Origin: Rhizobium sp. PDO1-076
GTDB lineage: Bacteria > Pseudomonadota > Alphaproteobacteria > Rhizobiales > Rhizobiaceae
DNA: 64,000 nt
Assembly: GCF_000247475.1 (NCBI RefSeq)
Contig: NZ_AHZC01000430.1
Coordinates: 26,097-90,096 of the forward strand
Reading direction: 5' to 3'
Below are positions 54,812 through 64,000 of the stretch, in pieces. Below the pieces are notes generated by a model that did not search any database, was not told the origin of the DNA, and worked only from the letters and a program-made list of their open reading frames with translations. A program made the position numbers and the translations under genes. Each line of letters opens with the position of its first letter. Position 1 is the first letter of the stretch.

Positions 54812-56017
54812 TCAACGCTCGGCCAGAGCCGGCTCGCCCTTGTTCTCGCGCACCATATTGATGAAGCGGCGGAACAGGTAGTGGCTGTCCTGCGGACCGG
54901 GGGATGCTTCCGGGTGATGCTGGACGGAGAAGACCGGCCTGCCCTTGAGACGCAGGCCGCAATTGGTGCCGTCGAACAGGGAAACGTGAGTCTCTTCAAC
55001 GCTCTCCGGCAGCGACTTCGAGTCGACCGCGAAGCCGTGGTTCATCGAGACGATCTCGACCTTGCCGGTTGTGAAGTCCTTGACCGGATGGTTGGCGCCA
55101 TGGTGGCCCTGGTGCATCTTTTCCGTTGTGCCGCCCAGCGCCAGGCCGAGCATCTGGTGGCCAAGGCAGATGCCGAACAGCGGCTTTTCGCTCTTGATCA
55201 GGTTCTGGATGACCGGAACCGCGTATTCGCCGGTCGCGGCCGGGTCGCCCGGGCCGTTGGACAGGAAGATGCCGTCAGGGTTCAGTGCCAGGATATCCTC
55301 AGCCGAGGTCGAGGCCGGCACGACCGTGACCTTGCAATCCAGGCCGGCAAACAGGCGCAGGATATTGCGCTTCACGCCGAAGTCGACGCAGACGATGTGG
55401 TACTTGGCATCGGCTTCGCCGAGCGTGGTGTGGCCGTGCTCCCAGGACCAGTCCTTTTCGCTCCAGACCGAAGACTGGCCGGATGTGGCGACCTTGGCGA
55501 GGTCGAGCCCTTCGAGACCGCTCCAGGCCTTGGCTTCGGCCTTCAGCGCCTCGATGTCGAATACGCCGTTCGGGTCATGGGCGATGACCGCATTCGGAGC
55601 GCCATTTTCGCGGATCCAGGCGGTCAGCGCGCGTGTGTCGACGCCGGAAAGGCCGATGATGCCGCGGGCCTTCAGCCAGGCATCAAGATGCGAGGCGGCG
55701 CGATAGTTGGATGGCTCGGTGATGTCAGCCTTGAAGATTGTGCCGACGGCGCCGTGGCGGGCAGCAGGCGTCAGGTCTTCGATGTCTTCCTCGTTGGTGC
55801 CGACATTGCCGATATGCGGGAAGGTGAAGGTGACGATCTGGCCGAGATAGGACGGGTCGGTCAGGATCTCCTGGTAACCGGTCAGAGCCGTGTTGAAGCA
55901 GACCTCGGCCTGAACCTTGCCGGTCGCACCGATGCCGTGACCTTCGATGACCGTCCCGTCGGCAAGAACGAGAAGGGCTGTCGGCTTGCGGGTGGTCCAG
56001 GGGGCTGTCGCGGTCAT
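54812..56017 (-). CDS. carA: Carbamoyl-phosphate synthase small subunit
   Basis: A 401-residue glutaminase subunit that feeds ammonia to CarB. The N-terminal domain has FNTALTGYQEILTDPSY and the C-terminal class I amidotransferase has the catalytic Cys in FGICLGHQMLGLA, with the His/Glu pair in VQHHPEASPGP. ATG at 56017 follows AAGGAA; the frame to 56050 adds 11 unsupported residues. Divergent from the YqeY gene and unlinked to carB. Confidence 0.98.
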   Translation of the reverse strand: MTATAPWTTRKPTALLVLADGTVIEGHGIGATGKVQAEVCFNTALTGYQEILTDPSYLGQIVTFTFPHIGNVGTNEEDIEDLTPAARHGAVGTIFKADITEPSNYRAASHLDAWLKARGIIGLSGVDTRALTAWIRENGAPNAVIAHDPNGVFDIEALKAEAKAWSGLEGLDLAKVATSGQSSVWSEKDWSWEHGHTTLGEADAKYHIVCVDFGVKRNILRLFAGLDCKVTVVPASTSAEDILALNPDGIFLSNGPGDPAATGEYAVPVIQNLIKSEKPLFGICLGHQMLGLALGGTTEKMHQGHHGANHPVKDFTTGKVEIVSMNHGFAVDSKSLPESVEETHVSLFDGTNCGLRLKGRPVFSVQHHPEASPGPQDSHYLFRRFINMVRENKGEPALAER

Positions 56018-56334
56018 GGTCGTTCCTTGTTCGCCCTCGCGGCAGCCCACTTGTCAGGGCAGCTTCCAAGGGCCATCTATGTTGCAGATCGAGGGCGCGC
56101 GTAGTCGCGCGTGTTCGGCCCTGATGACAATTTCGTGCAGGTGCCGAGCAATAGACGGATCGATCCGTCAGGTCAATTCTTGAGTTTGAAGGCTTGCGGA
56201 TTTCTCCCAAGCCATTTCAAGGGTTTGTGCAATTCGTTTGCACTGCCGAGGATGTCTGGCTATGAAACGGCTCAGAAAACAAGGAAAAGCCACAATTCGA
56301 CACCGTCCGCACTGGCTTTTCCGCGGAGAAAGAA
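56018..56334. other. 317-bp divergent region between carA and the YqeY gene
   Basis: Holds a well-formed plus-strand promoter for the YqeY gene (56238-56266). I found no clear minus-strand promoter for carA and no gene. Confidence 0.5.
56227..56266 (+). promoter_or_regulatory. Predicted promoter of the YqeY gene
   Basis: TTGCAC -35 (56238-56243), 17-base spacer, TATGAA -10 (56261-56266). The -35 is the right arm of a GTGCAA-N5-TTGCAC palindrome (56227-56243), a possible operator. Confidence 0.7.
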
Positions 56335-56787
56335 ATGATACGCGATATACTCGCCAATACGATGAAAGAAGCCCTGAAGGCAAAGGATGTTCGCCGCACC
56401 TCGACCGTGCGCCTGATCCAGGCGGCGATCAAGGATCGTGACATTGCCAATCGGGGACAGGGCAAGGATGCCGTCAGTGATGACGAGATCATGCAGATCC
56501 TGATGAAGATGATCAAGCAGCGCGACGAGTCGGCCAGGATCTATGCCGAGAATGCGCGGCCGGAATTGGCTGCCCAGGAGCTTGAGGAAATCGAGATCAT
56601 CCGGTCCTTCATGCCCGAGCAGATCTCGGAAGAGAAGGTGCGTGAACTGTGCGCCTCCGTCATCACCGAAACCGGTGCTCAGGGTCTGCGCGACATGGGC
56701 AAATGCATGAACACGCTGAAAGACCGCTATCCGGGTCAGATGGATTTTGCCAAGGCTTCGGGCCTGGTCAAGGACCTGCTCAAATAG
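56335..56787 (+). CDS. GatB/YqeY domain-containing protein
   Basis: A 150-residue YqeY-family protein related to the tail domain of GatB, the tRNA-dependent amidotransferase subunit. Features: KEALKAKDVRRTSTVRLIQA, DDEIMQILMKMIKQRDESA, LEEIEIIRSFMPEQISEEKV and the C-terminal MGKCMNTLKDRYPGQMDF. The free-standing form has no proven role; tRNA interaction is likely. GGAGAAAGAA precedes the ATG. It is commonly found close to dnaG/rpoD and carA in alphaproteobacteria. Confidence 0.93.
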   Translation: MIRDILANTMKEALKAKDVRRTSTVRLIQAAIKDRDIANRGQGKDAVSDDEIMQILMKMIKQRDESARIYAENARPELAAQELEEIEIIRSFMPEQISEEKVRELCASVITETGAQGLRDMGKCMNTLKDRYPGQMDFAKASGLVKDLLK

Positions 56788-56813
56788 ATCTGCCTTTCGG
56801 CATGGAGTTGACG

Positions 56814-56840
56814 AACGCCGCCTTCGGGCGGCGTTTCGCG
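56814..56840 (+). terminator. Terminator of the YqeY gene
   Basis: AACGCCGCC (56814-56822) pairs with GGCGGCGTT (56827-56835) around a TTCG tetraloop, then a short T-rich tail. Confidence 0.85.
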
Positions 56841-56870
56841 TTTCAGGCCCCGTATTCCAGTCCCCGGATT

Positions 56871-57203
56871 TCAGCCCTTGGAGCGCTTCTGCTCGCTGAT
56901 GAAATGTCGCAACACCGCGTTGATGCGGGTCTGGTAGCCTTTGCCGGTCTGCTGGAAGAAGTCGATGATGTCTTCATCCAGGCGAATGGAGATCGCCTTC
57001 TTCTTCTGGGGGATGACCATCACGGCCTTCGACCAGTCGATGTCGATGAAGTCCTGCCAGTCGGGATCGTCGCGCATGGCGCGTTCGATGTCCTCGTCGG
57101 TCAACGCGTTAACCCGCGCCCAGTCGGTCAGGCTTTTTTCTCCTCGAGCGCGCTTTTCGAGAAGCTCATGTAGAGTAATGCGCGTGATATTTTCTTCGCT
57201 CAT
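56871..57203 (-). CDS. brnA: BrnA-family antitoxin
   Basis: A 110-residue BrnA antitoxin. The C-terminal ribbon-helix-helix DNA-binding region is visible as KKKAISIRLDEDIIDFFQQ followed by GYQTRINAVLRHFI; the N-terminal part wraps the toxin. It should neutralise BrnT and repress the operon. AGGAAG precedes the ATG, which lies 38 bases inside the brnT gene, so the pair is translationally coupled in the usual toxin-first order. Confidence 0.93.
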   Translation of the reverse strand: MSEENITRITLHELLEKRARGEKSLTDWARVNALTDEDIERAMRDDPDWQDFIDIDWSKAVMVIPQKKKAISIRLDEDIIDFFQQTGKGYQTRINAVLRHFISEQKRSKG

Positions 57204-57468
57204 TGCTTCCTGCCGCGCGTACGGAAATGATCCGGCATACGTGTCCTCTCATCATGTAGACCACTGCGATTAATCTGCCGGTCAATGGGCAGACTGCAAC
57301 TATCCGATGTTCGCCCGCTTTCGGCGAGGGGTGTTCGAGCCGCGGGCCGGACAATGCCAGCATGGCGTCCTCGAAGTCGATTCCATGCTTGCGGATGTTG
57401 GAGCGCCGCTTGTCTTCATCCCATTCGAAGTCCCAGTCCTCAATGGGCACGTCATCCAAGCTTTGCAT
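57166..57468 (-). CDS. brnT: BrnT-family ribonuclease toxin
   Basis: A 100-residue BrnT toxin: FEWDEDKRRSNIRKHGIDFE opening with the conserved Trp/Asp/Lys/His cluster, then a GEHRIVAV strand and the C-terminal RIISVRAAGSNERRKYH with the catalytic-site Arg residues. BrnT is a RelE-fold mRNA-cleaving toxin first described in Brucella. It appears intact. GGAATGG stands before the ATG. The promoter upstream is strong and carries a palindrome. Confidence 0.94.
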   Translation of the reverse strand: MQSLDDVPIEDWDFEWDEDKRRSNIRKHGIDFEDAMLALSGPRLEHPSPKAGEHRIVAVCPLTGRLIAVVYMMRGHVCRIISVRAAGSNERRKYHAHYST

Positions 57469-57499
57469 GTGCCATTCCGCTCACAATCGCTTAGGATGG

Positions 57500-57528
57500 A
57501 TTGTATATACACTTGTCATTTTCGTCAA
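57500..57528 (-). promoter_or_regulatory. BrnTA promoter with overlapping palindrome
   Basis: Minus strand: TTGACG -35 (57528-57523), 17-base spacer, TACAAT -10 (57505-57500), near-consensus. A perfect TGTATATACA palindrome (57502-57511) overlaps the -10, a natural site for BrnA autorepression. Predicted start near 57493, giving a leader of about 25 nt. Confidence 0.75.
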
Positions 57529-57615
57529 TGGCTGTGAATAGCGGGCATCATGCGCGAAAGGCGTGGCGTTGGGTCGAGCGCGCGCCTATATGAAACTCAG
57601 CCAGCAGGGACGACT

Positions 57616-59655
57616 ATGCGCTTTTCCAACGACTTTCTCGACGAGATCCGTGACCGCGTGCCGATTTCGGCCGTGATCGGCCGTCGTGTGACCTGGGATC
57701 GCAAGAAGACCAATGCGCCGAAGGGTGACTATTGGGCCTGCTGCCCGTTCCATGGCGAGAAGAGCCCGAGCTTCCATTGCGAGGATCGCAAGGGACGATA
57801 TCACTGCTTCGGTTGCGGCGTTTCGGGCGACCATTTCCGCTTCATGACTGAGATGGAGGGCTTGAGCTTTCCCGAGGCGGTGCAGCAGATCGCCGACATG
57901 GCGGGCATTGCCATGCCGCAGCCGGATCTGCAGGCGGAGCGGCGGGAGAAGGAACGCACGACGCTTCAGGATGTCATGGAGCTTGCGACGCAGTTCTTTC
58001 AGGACCAGTTGCAGACGGCAAGCGGCGCGCGGGCACGCGCCTATCTGCGCGAACGGGGTCTGTCGGGCAAGACGATCGAGACCTTCCGGCTGGGTTACGC
58101 GCCGGAGAGCCGCAATGCGCTGAAGGAGTATCTGTCGGGCAAGGGCGTGCCGAAAGAGCAGATCGAGGCCTGTGGCTTGGTCGTGCATGGATCCGATATT
58201 CCAGTCTCCTATGACCGGTTCCGCGATCGCATCATGTTCCCGATCCTGTCGTCGCGCGATAAGGTAATCGCCTTCGGTGGTCGCGCCATGTCGCCGGATG
58301 CGATGGCGAAATATCTGAACTCGAATGAAACCGAGCTCTTCCACAAGGGCAACGTGCTCTACAATTTCTCGCGTGCACGCCGGTCGATGCAGGGGGCGGG
58401 TGGGGCCGAGACGTTGATTGCCGTCGAAGGCTATATGGATGTCATCGCGCTTTATCAGGCTGGTATCGAAAATGCCGTGGCGCCGCTGGGCACGGCTTTG
58501 ACCGACAACCAGTTGCAGTTGATGTGGAAGACGACGCCGGTGCCGGTCTTGTGTTTCGATGGCGACGGGGCCGGGCAGCGGGCGGCGTTTCGCGCCGTCG
58601 ATCTGGCACTGCCGCATATCAAGCCCGGCCAGTCGCTGCGCTTTGCCATGCTGCCCGACGGCAAGGACCCCGATGACCTGGTGAAACGAGACGGTCGTGC
58701 ACCTTTCGACCGGGTAATGGCCGAGGCCCGACCGCTGGCCGAAATGGTCTGGATGCGCGAAGTGGGCGGTGGCGGTTTCGACACGCCGGAAAAGCGCGCC
58801 GAACTCGAGGCGCGGCTGAAGCAGATCGTCACCGTGATCGCCGACGAGAATGTGCGCTGGCACTACCAGCAGGATGTCCGCGACCGGCTCTATACCTTCT
58901 TCCAGTCGACCCAGCCTGGCCGCAACGAGCGACGTGGCGGCGGTGGTGGCTATGAGCAGGGTGGTCGCGGCAGTGGCCGCAATGGCGAGGGCAGGCAGGG
59001 TGGCCAGGGCGGTGGACGGTTTGGCGGCCGCACGCCCGGGCCTTCCGCGGGTGGCGGTGGCGCCATTTCAGACCGACTGGCGCGCTCGGGGCTGGTGCGG
59101 GGGCATCAGGAGCAGCCGGCCCTGCGCGAAAGCGTTCTCGCGCTCACCGTGGTCAACCACCCGCAACTGCTCGAAGACGAATATGACGAGATCGCGTCCG
59201 TCGACTATGAAAATCCCGCCTTGCAGAAGCTATGGTCATCGCTTTTGACGGCCGTGGCCGAAGGTGGTCCTTCGCTCAGTCGCGAGACGCTGATGGCGCG
59301 GCTCGACGCCCATGGTCATGGCGCGACGCTGCGCAATCTTGATCAGCAGATCCGCAATGCCCGGCTCTGGACCGCAACCGAGATCGCAGCACCTGAAGAC
59401 GCGCGCGAGGGTTATCGTCAGGCACTCTCGCTCTACAAGCGTGCGCGTGCGCTGAAGCGCCAGCGCATCGAGCTGGAGCGCGAGGTTGCCGATGCGACCG
59501 AAGCCGACGACGGCGACCGCATCGACCAGCTGATCAATGCCCTGCACGAGGTTCAGCTCGAAGTCGCCCGGATGGAGAACCAGGAGGCGATCATCGATGG
59601 CTTCGGGGTCATGTCGGGCCGTGTCAAAGGTCCGGCAACAGGTCACAGCTCGTAA
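57616..59655 (+). CDS. dnaG: DNA primase
   Basis: A 679-residue primase that makes RNA primers for replication. The zinc finger is Cys43-x2-His46 and Cys64-x2-Cys67. The TOPRIM catalytic residues are in LIAVEGYMDVIALYQ and LCFDGDGAGQRAA. A helicase-interacting C-terminal domain follows. Between catalytic and C-terminal domains there is a Gly/Arg-rich linker of about 50 residues (RNERRGGGGGYEQGGRGSGR and onward), unusual in length and RGG-like. ATG at 57616 follows AGGGA. Confidence 0.97.
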   Translation: MRFSNDFLDEIRDRVPISAVIGRRVTWDRKKTNAPKGDYWACCPFHGEKSPSFHCEDRKGRYHCFGCGVSGDHFRFMTEMEGLSFPEAVQQIADMAGIAMPQPDLQAERREKERTTLQDVMELATQFFQDQLQTASGARARAYLRERGLSGKTIETFRLGYAPESRNALKEYLSGKGVPKEQIEACGLVVHGSDIPVSYDRFRDRIMFPILSSRDKVIAFGGRAMSPDAMAKYLNSNETELFHKGNVLYNFSRARRSMQGAGGAETLIAVEGYMDVIALYQAGIENAVAPLGTALTDNQLQLMWKTTPVPVLCFDGDGAGQRAAFRAVDLALPHIKPGQSLRFAMLPDGKDPDDLVKRDGRAPFDRVMAEARPLAEMVWMREVGGGGFDTPEKRAELEARLKQIVTVIADENVRWHYQQDVRDRLYTFFQSTQPGRNERRGGGGGYEQGGRGSGRNGEGRQGGQGGGRFGGRTPGPSAGGGGAISDRLARSGLVRGHQEQPALRESVLALTVVNHPQLLEDEYDEIASVDYENPALQKLWSSLLTAVAEGGPSLSRETLMARLDAHGHGATLRNLDQQIRNARLWTATEIAAPEDAREGYRQALSLYKRARALKRQRIELEREVADATEADDGDRIDQLINALHEVQLEVARMENQEAIIDGFGVMSGRVKGPATGHSS

Positions 59656-59718
59656 TCCGCGTAGCGGATTCGAGGTTGCGCGCGTTTTGCAAATGCGGGA
59701 TGGAACATCAGCAAACCT

Positions 59719-61026
59719 TTGTACGCGGAACGCATCGTGTCGTCAGATGAGCTCGAACTGATAGCTCCCGGAGCACGAGGCCGTCGGTCACCCTGGCGGT
59801 TGCCTGTTGTCCTTTGGTGGATTGCGCGTATCGGCACCACTGGCTATTCGCCGCGCATTCGCCGGCGGCTGGCGGTCACCAATGTGATCTCGGCCATGTA
59901 TAGCCTGATCACCATACCCTATATCCTGTTCTACATGCTCTATGACGGATGGGGGCTTTTGCCGGCGATCATCGCGTTTGCACCGCAAGTCGTCTTCTAT
60001 GCGGTGACGCCGTTCTTTCATCGCTTCGGCTCGACCGCCGGTGCCGTCTATCTCTGTACCATGTGGCTGATCTTCGGGCTCGCCAGCTGCCTGTTCTTTG
60101 GCCGCGATTCGGGGCTGCAGTTTTTCTTCCTGCCCGGGGCGGCTGCCTCCATCCTGGTGTTCGGTGCCGAGCGGCTGGCCTTGTCGGGTCTGGTCGCGCT
60201 GATTGCCCTTTGCGCTTTCCTCGTGGTCGAGATTGTTCTCGTTCAGCCGATCTCCTTCCTCCATGTCGAGCCTGTGTTTCTGCAGGTGCTGTACTACATG
60301 ACGGTGCCGTTTACGTTCCTGCTCATTTTCACCACCTCCTTCTTCGCCTTCAAGGAGGCGGCGCAGGCGGAGACCGCTCTGGAAACCGAGTATCGATTCT
60401 CCGAACGTTTGCTGCAGAATATCCTGCCGCGCGCTGTCGCCGACCGCCTGAAGGATCATCGAACGCAGCTGGTCGCAGACCATGTCGATTCGGCGACGAT
60501 CCTGTTTGCCGATATCGTCAACTTCACCCCGCGCGCTGCGCGCTGGGGACCGCAGCAGGTGGTGGCATTCCTGAGCCAGATCTTCGGCCGCTTCGATGCC
60601 ATCGCGATGAAGCACGGGCTCGAGAAGATCAAGACGATCGGCGATGCCTATATGGTGGCGGGCGGATTGCCGGAACGGCGCGAGAATCATGAAGAAGCGG
60701 TCGCATTGATGGCGCTGGATCTGCTCGAATGCTGCCGAACGATCTCTGAGGAGATCGGCGAGCCGGTCGAAGTTAGAATCGGCATGGATACCGGACCGGT
60801 GGTGGCCGGCGTGATCGGCCCGAACAAGCTGCTCTACGATGTCTGGGGGGATGCGGTGAACACGGCGGCGCGAATGGAATCACTGGGGGTCGCCAGCCGC
60901 ATCCAGGTAGCGGACTGCCTGAAGAAACGTCTCGAGGATCGCTTCGAGTTCGAGTTGCGCGGGCCGATCGAGGTGAAGGGCAAGGGCCAGATGCGCGTGT
61001 GGTTTTTGGTCGGGGTGAAGGCTTGA
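59719..61026 (+). CDS. Membrane-bound class III adenylate cyclase
   Basis: A 435-residue protein with about six N-terminal membrane helices and a C-terminal class III cyclase domain. The metal-binding Asp residues are Asp265 (ILFADIVNFT) and Asp309 (IGDAYMVAG). Lys305 and Asp374 (LLYDVWGDAVNTAARME) are the pair that selects ATP, so cAMP is the expected product. TTG at 59719 opens the frame; GTG at 59737 is an alternative with a better upstream purine stretch. It lies between dnaG and rpoD. The sensed signal is unknown. Confidence 0.9.
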   Translation: MYAERIVSSDELELIAPGARGRRSPWRLPVVLWWIARIGTTGYSPRIRRRLAVTNVISAMYSLITIPYILFYMLYDGWGLLPAIIAFAPQVVFYAVTPFFHRFGSTAGAVYLCTMWLIFGLASCLFFGRDSGLQFFFLPGAAASILVFGAERLALSGLVALIALCAFLVVEIVLVQPISFLHVEPVFLQVLYYMTVPFTFLLIFTTSFFAFKEAAQAETALETEYRFSERLLQNILPRAVADRLKDHRTQLVADHVDSATILFADIVNFTPRAARWGPQQVVAFLSQIFGRFDAIAMKHGLEKIKTIGDAYMVAGGLPERRENHEEAVALMALDLLECCRTISEEIGEPVEVRIGMDTGPVVAGVIGPNKLLYDVWGDAVNTAARMESLGVASRIQVADCLKKRLEDRFEFELRGPIEVKGKGQMRVWFLVGVKA

Positions 61027-61428
61027 ACCCGTGCATTTTGCATCAGGCAATGCTCAATTGCCTCGGCCCCTTGTTTCTTCGGCCCGATAACCTACATTCC
61101 CGTCAACAGGTGTATAAGCCACCGCATGGCGTCTATTTTGTTGTTTTTCTGGGCATTCGATGTGGAAAAGCTTGACGCCAAGAAAAATTGTGGGAATCAC
61201 CAATTCAGCAACACAAGGGTGAAGTGGGTTCAGACGGATCTCTGGTATGATCACCGGTCATGCGGATATTCAAGAGTTCGGTGCTGCGGCCGCAATGCCT
61301 TTAGTTAATCAGGAATTAAGCAACACTCCGTTAGGTCAGTGACAGCTATCCGCCCGGGCGAGTGGTCCGCTCTCCTTTTGCCCGGCGGTGGGCAGCATGA
61401 TCAGACGTCAGGGAAAGCGACGAGATAA
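61027..61428. promoter_or_regulatory. 402-bp upstream region of rpoD
   Basis: Contains a CTTGACG -35-like box (61171-61177) without a good -10 at the right distance, and a TATGAT box (61246-61251) without a good -35. A compound leader hairpin (CCGGGC 61354-61359 with GCCCGG 61380-61385, enclosing GAGTG/CGCTC) lies about 45 nt before the rpoD ATG. No gene is supported. Confidence 0.5.
61045..61063 (+). terminator. Possible terminator of the adenylate cyclase gene
   Basis: AGGCAAT (61045-61051) pairs with ATTGCCT (61057-61063) around a 5-base loop. Only a weak T-rich tail follows. Confidence 0.45.
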
Positions 61429-63489
<2,061 letters not shown>

Positions 63490-63514
63490 GAGCGGTCAGG
63501 ATCTGGAATTGAAG

Positions 63515-63540
63515 AACCCGGCGGAGACGCCGGGTTTTTT
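63515..63540 (+). terminator. Terminator of rpoD
   Basis: AACCCGGCG (63515-63523) pairs with CGCCGGGTT (63528-63536) around GAGA, merging into a T6 run. Confidence 0.93.
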
Positions 63541-63621
63541 GTTGGGCAGTTCACACCGGATTTGCCTGCATAGCCAACCTTGACCATTGTTTCCGCTTCA
63601 TTCGTTGCTAAGTATCGCTCG

Positions 63622-64000
63622 ATGGTAGAAGCAAGATCGATGCGGTGGCGGCGTTTTGGCGGGGGCTTGGGTATCTCCTTGCTGATCCATGCTGCCGTGG
63701 CCGCGGTCTTGCTGTTCAACTTCGCCTGGCCGGAGCCGGATGAGCCGGAGCAGCCGTCGGAAGAGCCGGTGGTCGAGGTAACGCTTGTGCCGCCGCCAGA
63801 GCCGCCTGCGCCGGAAGAACCGGCAGAGGAAGAGCCTGCGCCTGAGGAAAAGCCGCCCGAACCGGCCGAGGCGGAGGCGCCGCCACCCCCACCCCCACCC
63901 CCGCCACCGCCTGCTGCTGCGGAGGCACCGCCGCCACAAGAGGCTCCGCCCGAGATGGCAGCGCCGGAGGTCGCGGCTCCGCCGATCCTGCCGATGCGTC
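63622..64000 (+). CDS. TonB-like / DUF930-like proline-rich membrane protein (3' partial)
   Basis: 126 residues are visible before the window ends. A short basic N-terminus (RSMRWRRFGGG) and one membrane helix (LGISLLIHAAVAAVLLFNFA, with the His seen in TonB helices) lead into a long Pro/Glu-rich region with a run of eleven prolines. This is the architecture of TonB, TolA and rhizobial DUF930 proteins; the C-terminal domain that would decide lies outside. Start at 63622 or 63640. Confidence 0.7.
   Translation, partial: MVEARSMRWRRFGGGLGISLLIHAAVAAVLLFNFAWPEPDEPEQPSEEPVVEVTLVPPPEPPAPEEPAEEEPAPEEKPPEPAEAEAPPPPPPPPPPPAAAEAPPPQEAPPEMAAPEVAAPPILPMR

Overview
The window looks like core chromosome of a Rhizobiaceae alphaproteobacterium (Rhizobium/Agrobacterium/Ciceribacter-like). 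It is GC-rich and densely coded. It carries several rhizobial signatures: the lrp-trxB-lsrB-AbcR block, greA next to an LpsB-type mannosyltransferase, a petP-petR-histidine kinase trio, an OpgC glucan succinyltransferase, a BA14K protein, carA and carB at separate sites, and dnaG near rpoD. I see no rRNA, tRNA, CRISPR array, insertion sequence or prophage. Most genes are housekeeping or conserved accessory genes.

Layout. 1-3.9 kb: end of an AcoR-like regulator, aldehyde dehydrogenase, DUF779, a putative regulator. 4-10 kb (minus): prs, a lipoprotein, then the tight set lgt-midA-pgeF-M24 peptidase. 10.2-12.6 kb (plus): UbiK-like protein, then ybjN-proC-csaA. 12.6-16 kb (minus): petP-petR-kinase-DUF1349. 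16-25 kb: MBL hydrolase, BA14K, cold-shock protein, PQQ-type sugar dehydrogenase, aatA, opgC, Ca/H antiporter. 25-32 kb: ArsR and ene-reductase, AbcR sRNA, lsrB, trxB, lrp, two LPS-type glycosyltransferases, greA. 32.4-35 kb: radical SAM gene overlapping a DUF4130-UdgX fusion. 35-38.7 kb: MFS pump, ArsR-SRPBCC-SRPBCC operon, HigBA. 38.8-50.8 kb: carB, GT87, 2H-type DUF1868, ADH, GST, YpfJ protease, AKR/LysR pair. 50.9-56.8 kb: TonB-dependent receptor, MATE pump, carA, YqeY. 56.9-64 kb: BrnTA, dnaG, adenylate cyclase, rpoD and the start of a TonB-like protein.

How the parts work together. Redox control is concentrated around lsrB/trxB/AbcR and the ArsR/ene-reductase unit. Envelope functions recur (lgt, opgC, LPS glycosyltransferases, lipoprotein). 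carA and carB supply carbamoyl phosphate, and dnaG and rpoD form a split macromolecular-synthesis region. The least understood unit is the radical SAM plus DUF4130-UdgX pair, which looks like a DNA base modification or repair module. The clearest regulatory finds are a single AbcR sRNA gene, a terminator-like hairpin in the greA leader, a BrnTA promoter built around a palindrome, and an ArsR promoter whose -35 box lies inside a pentanucleotide repeat.
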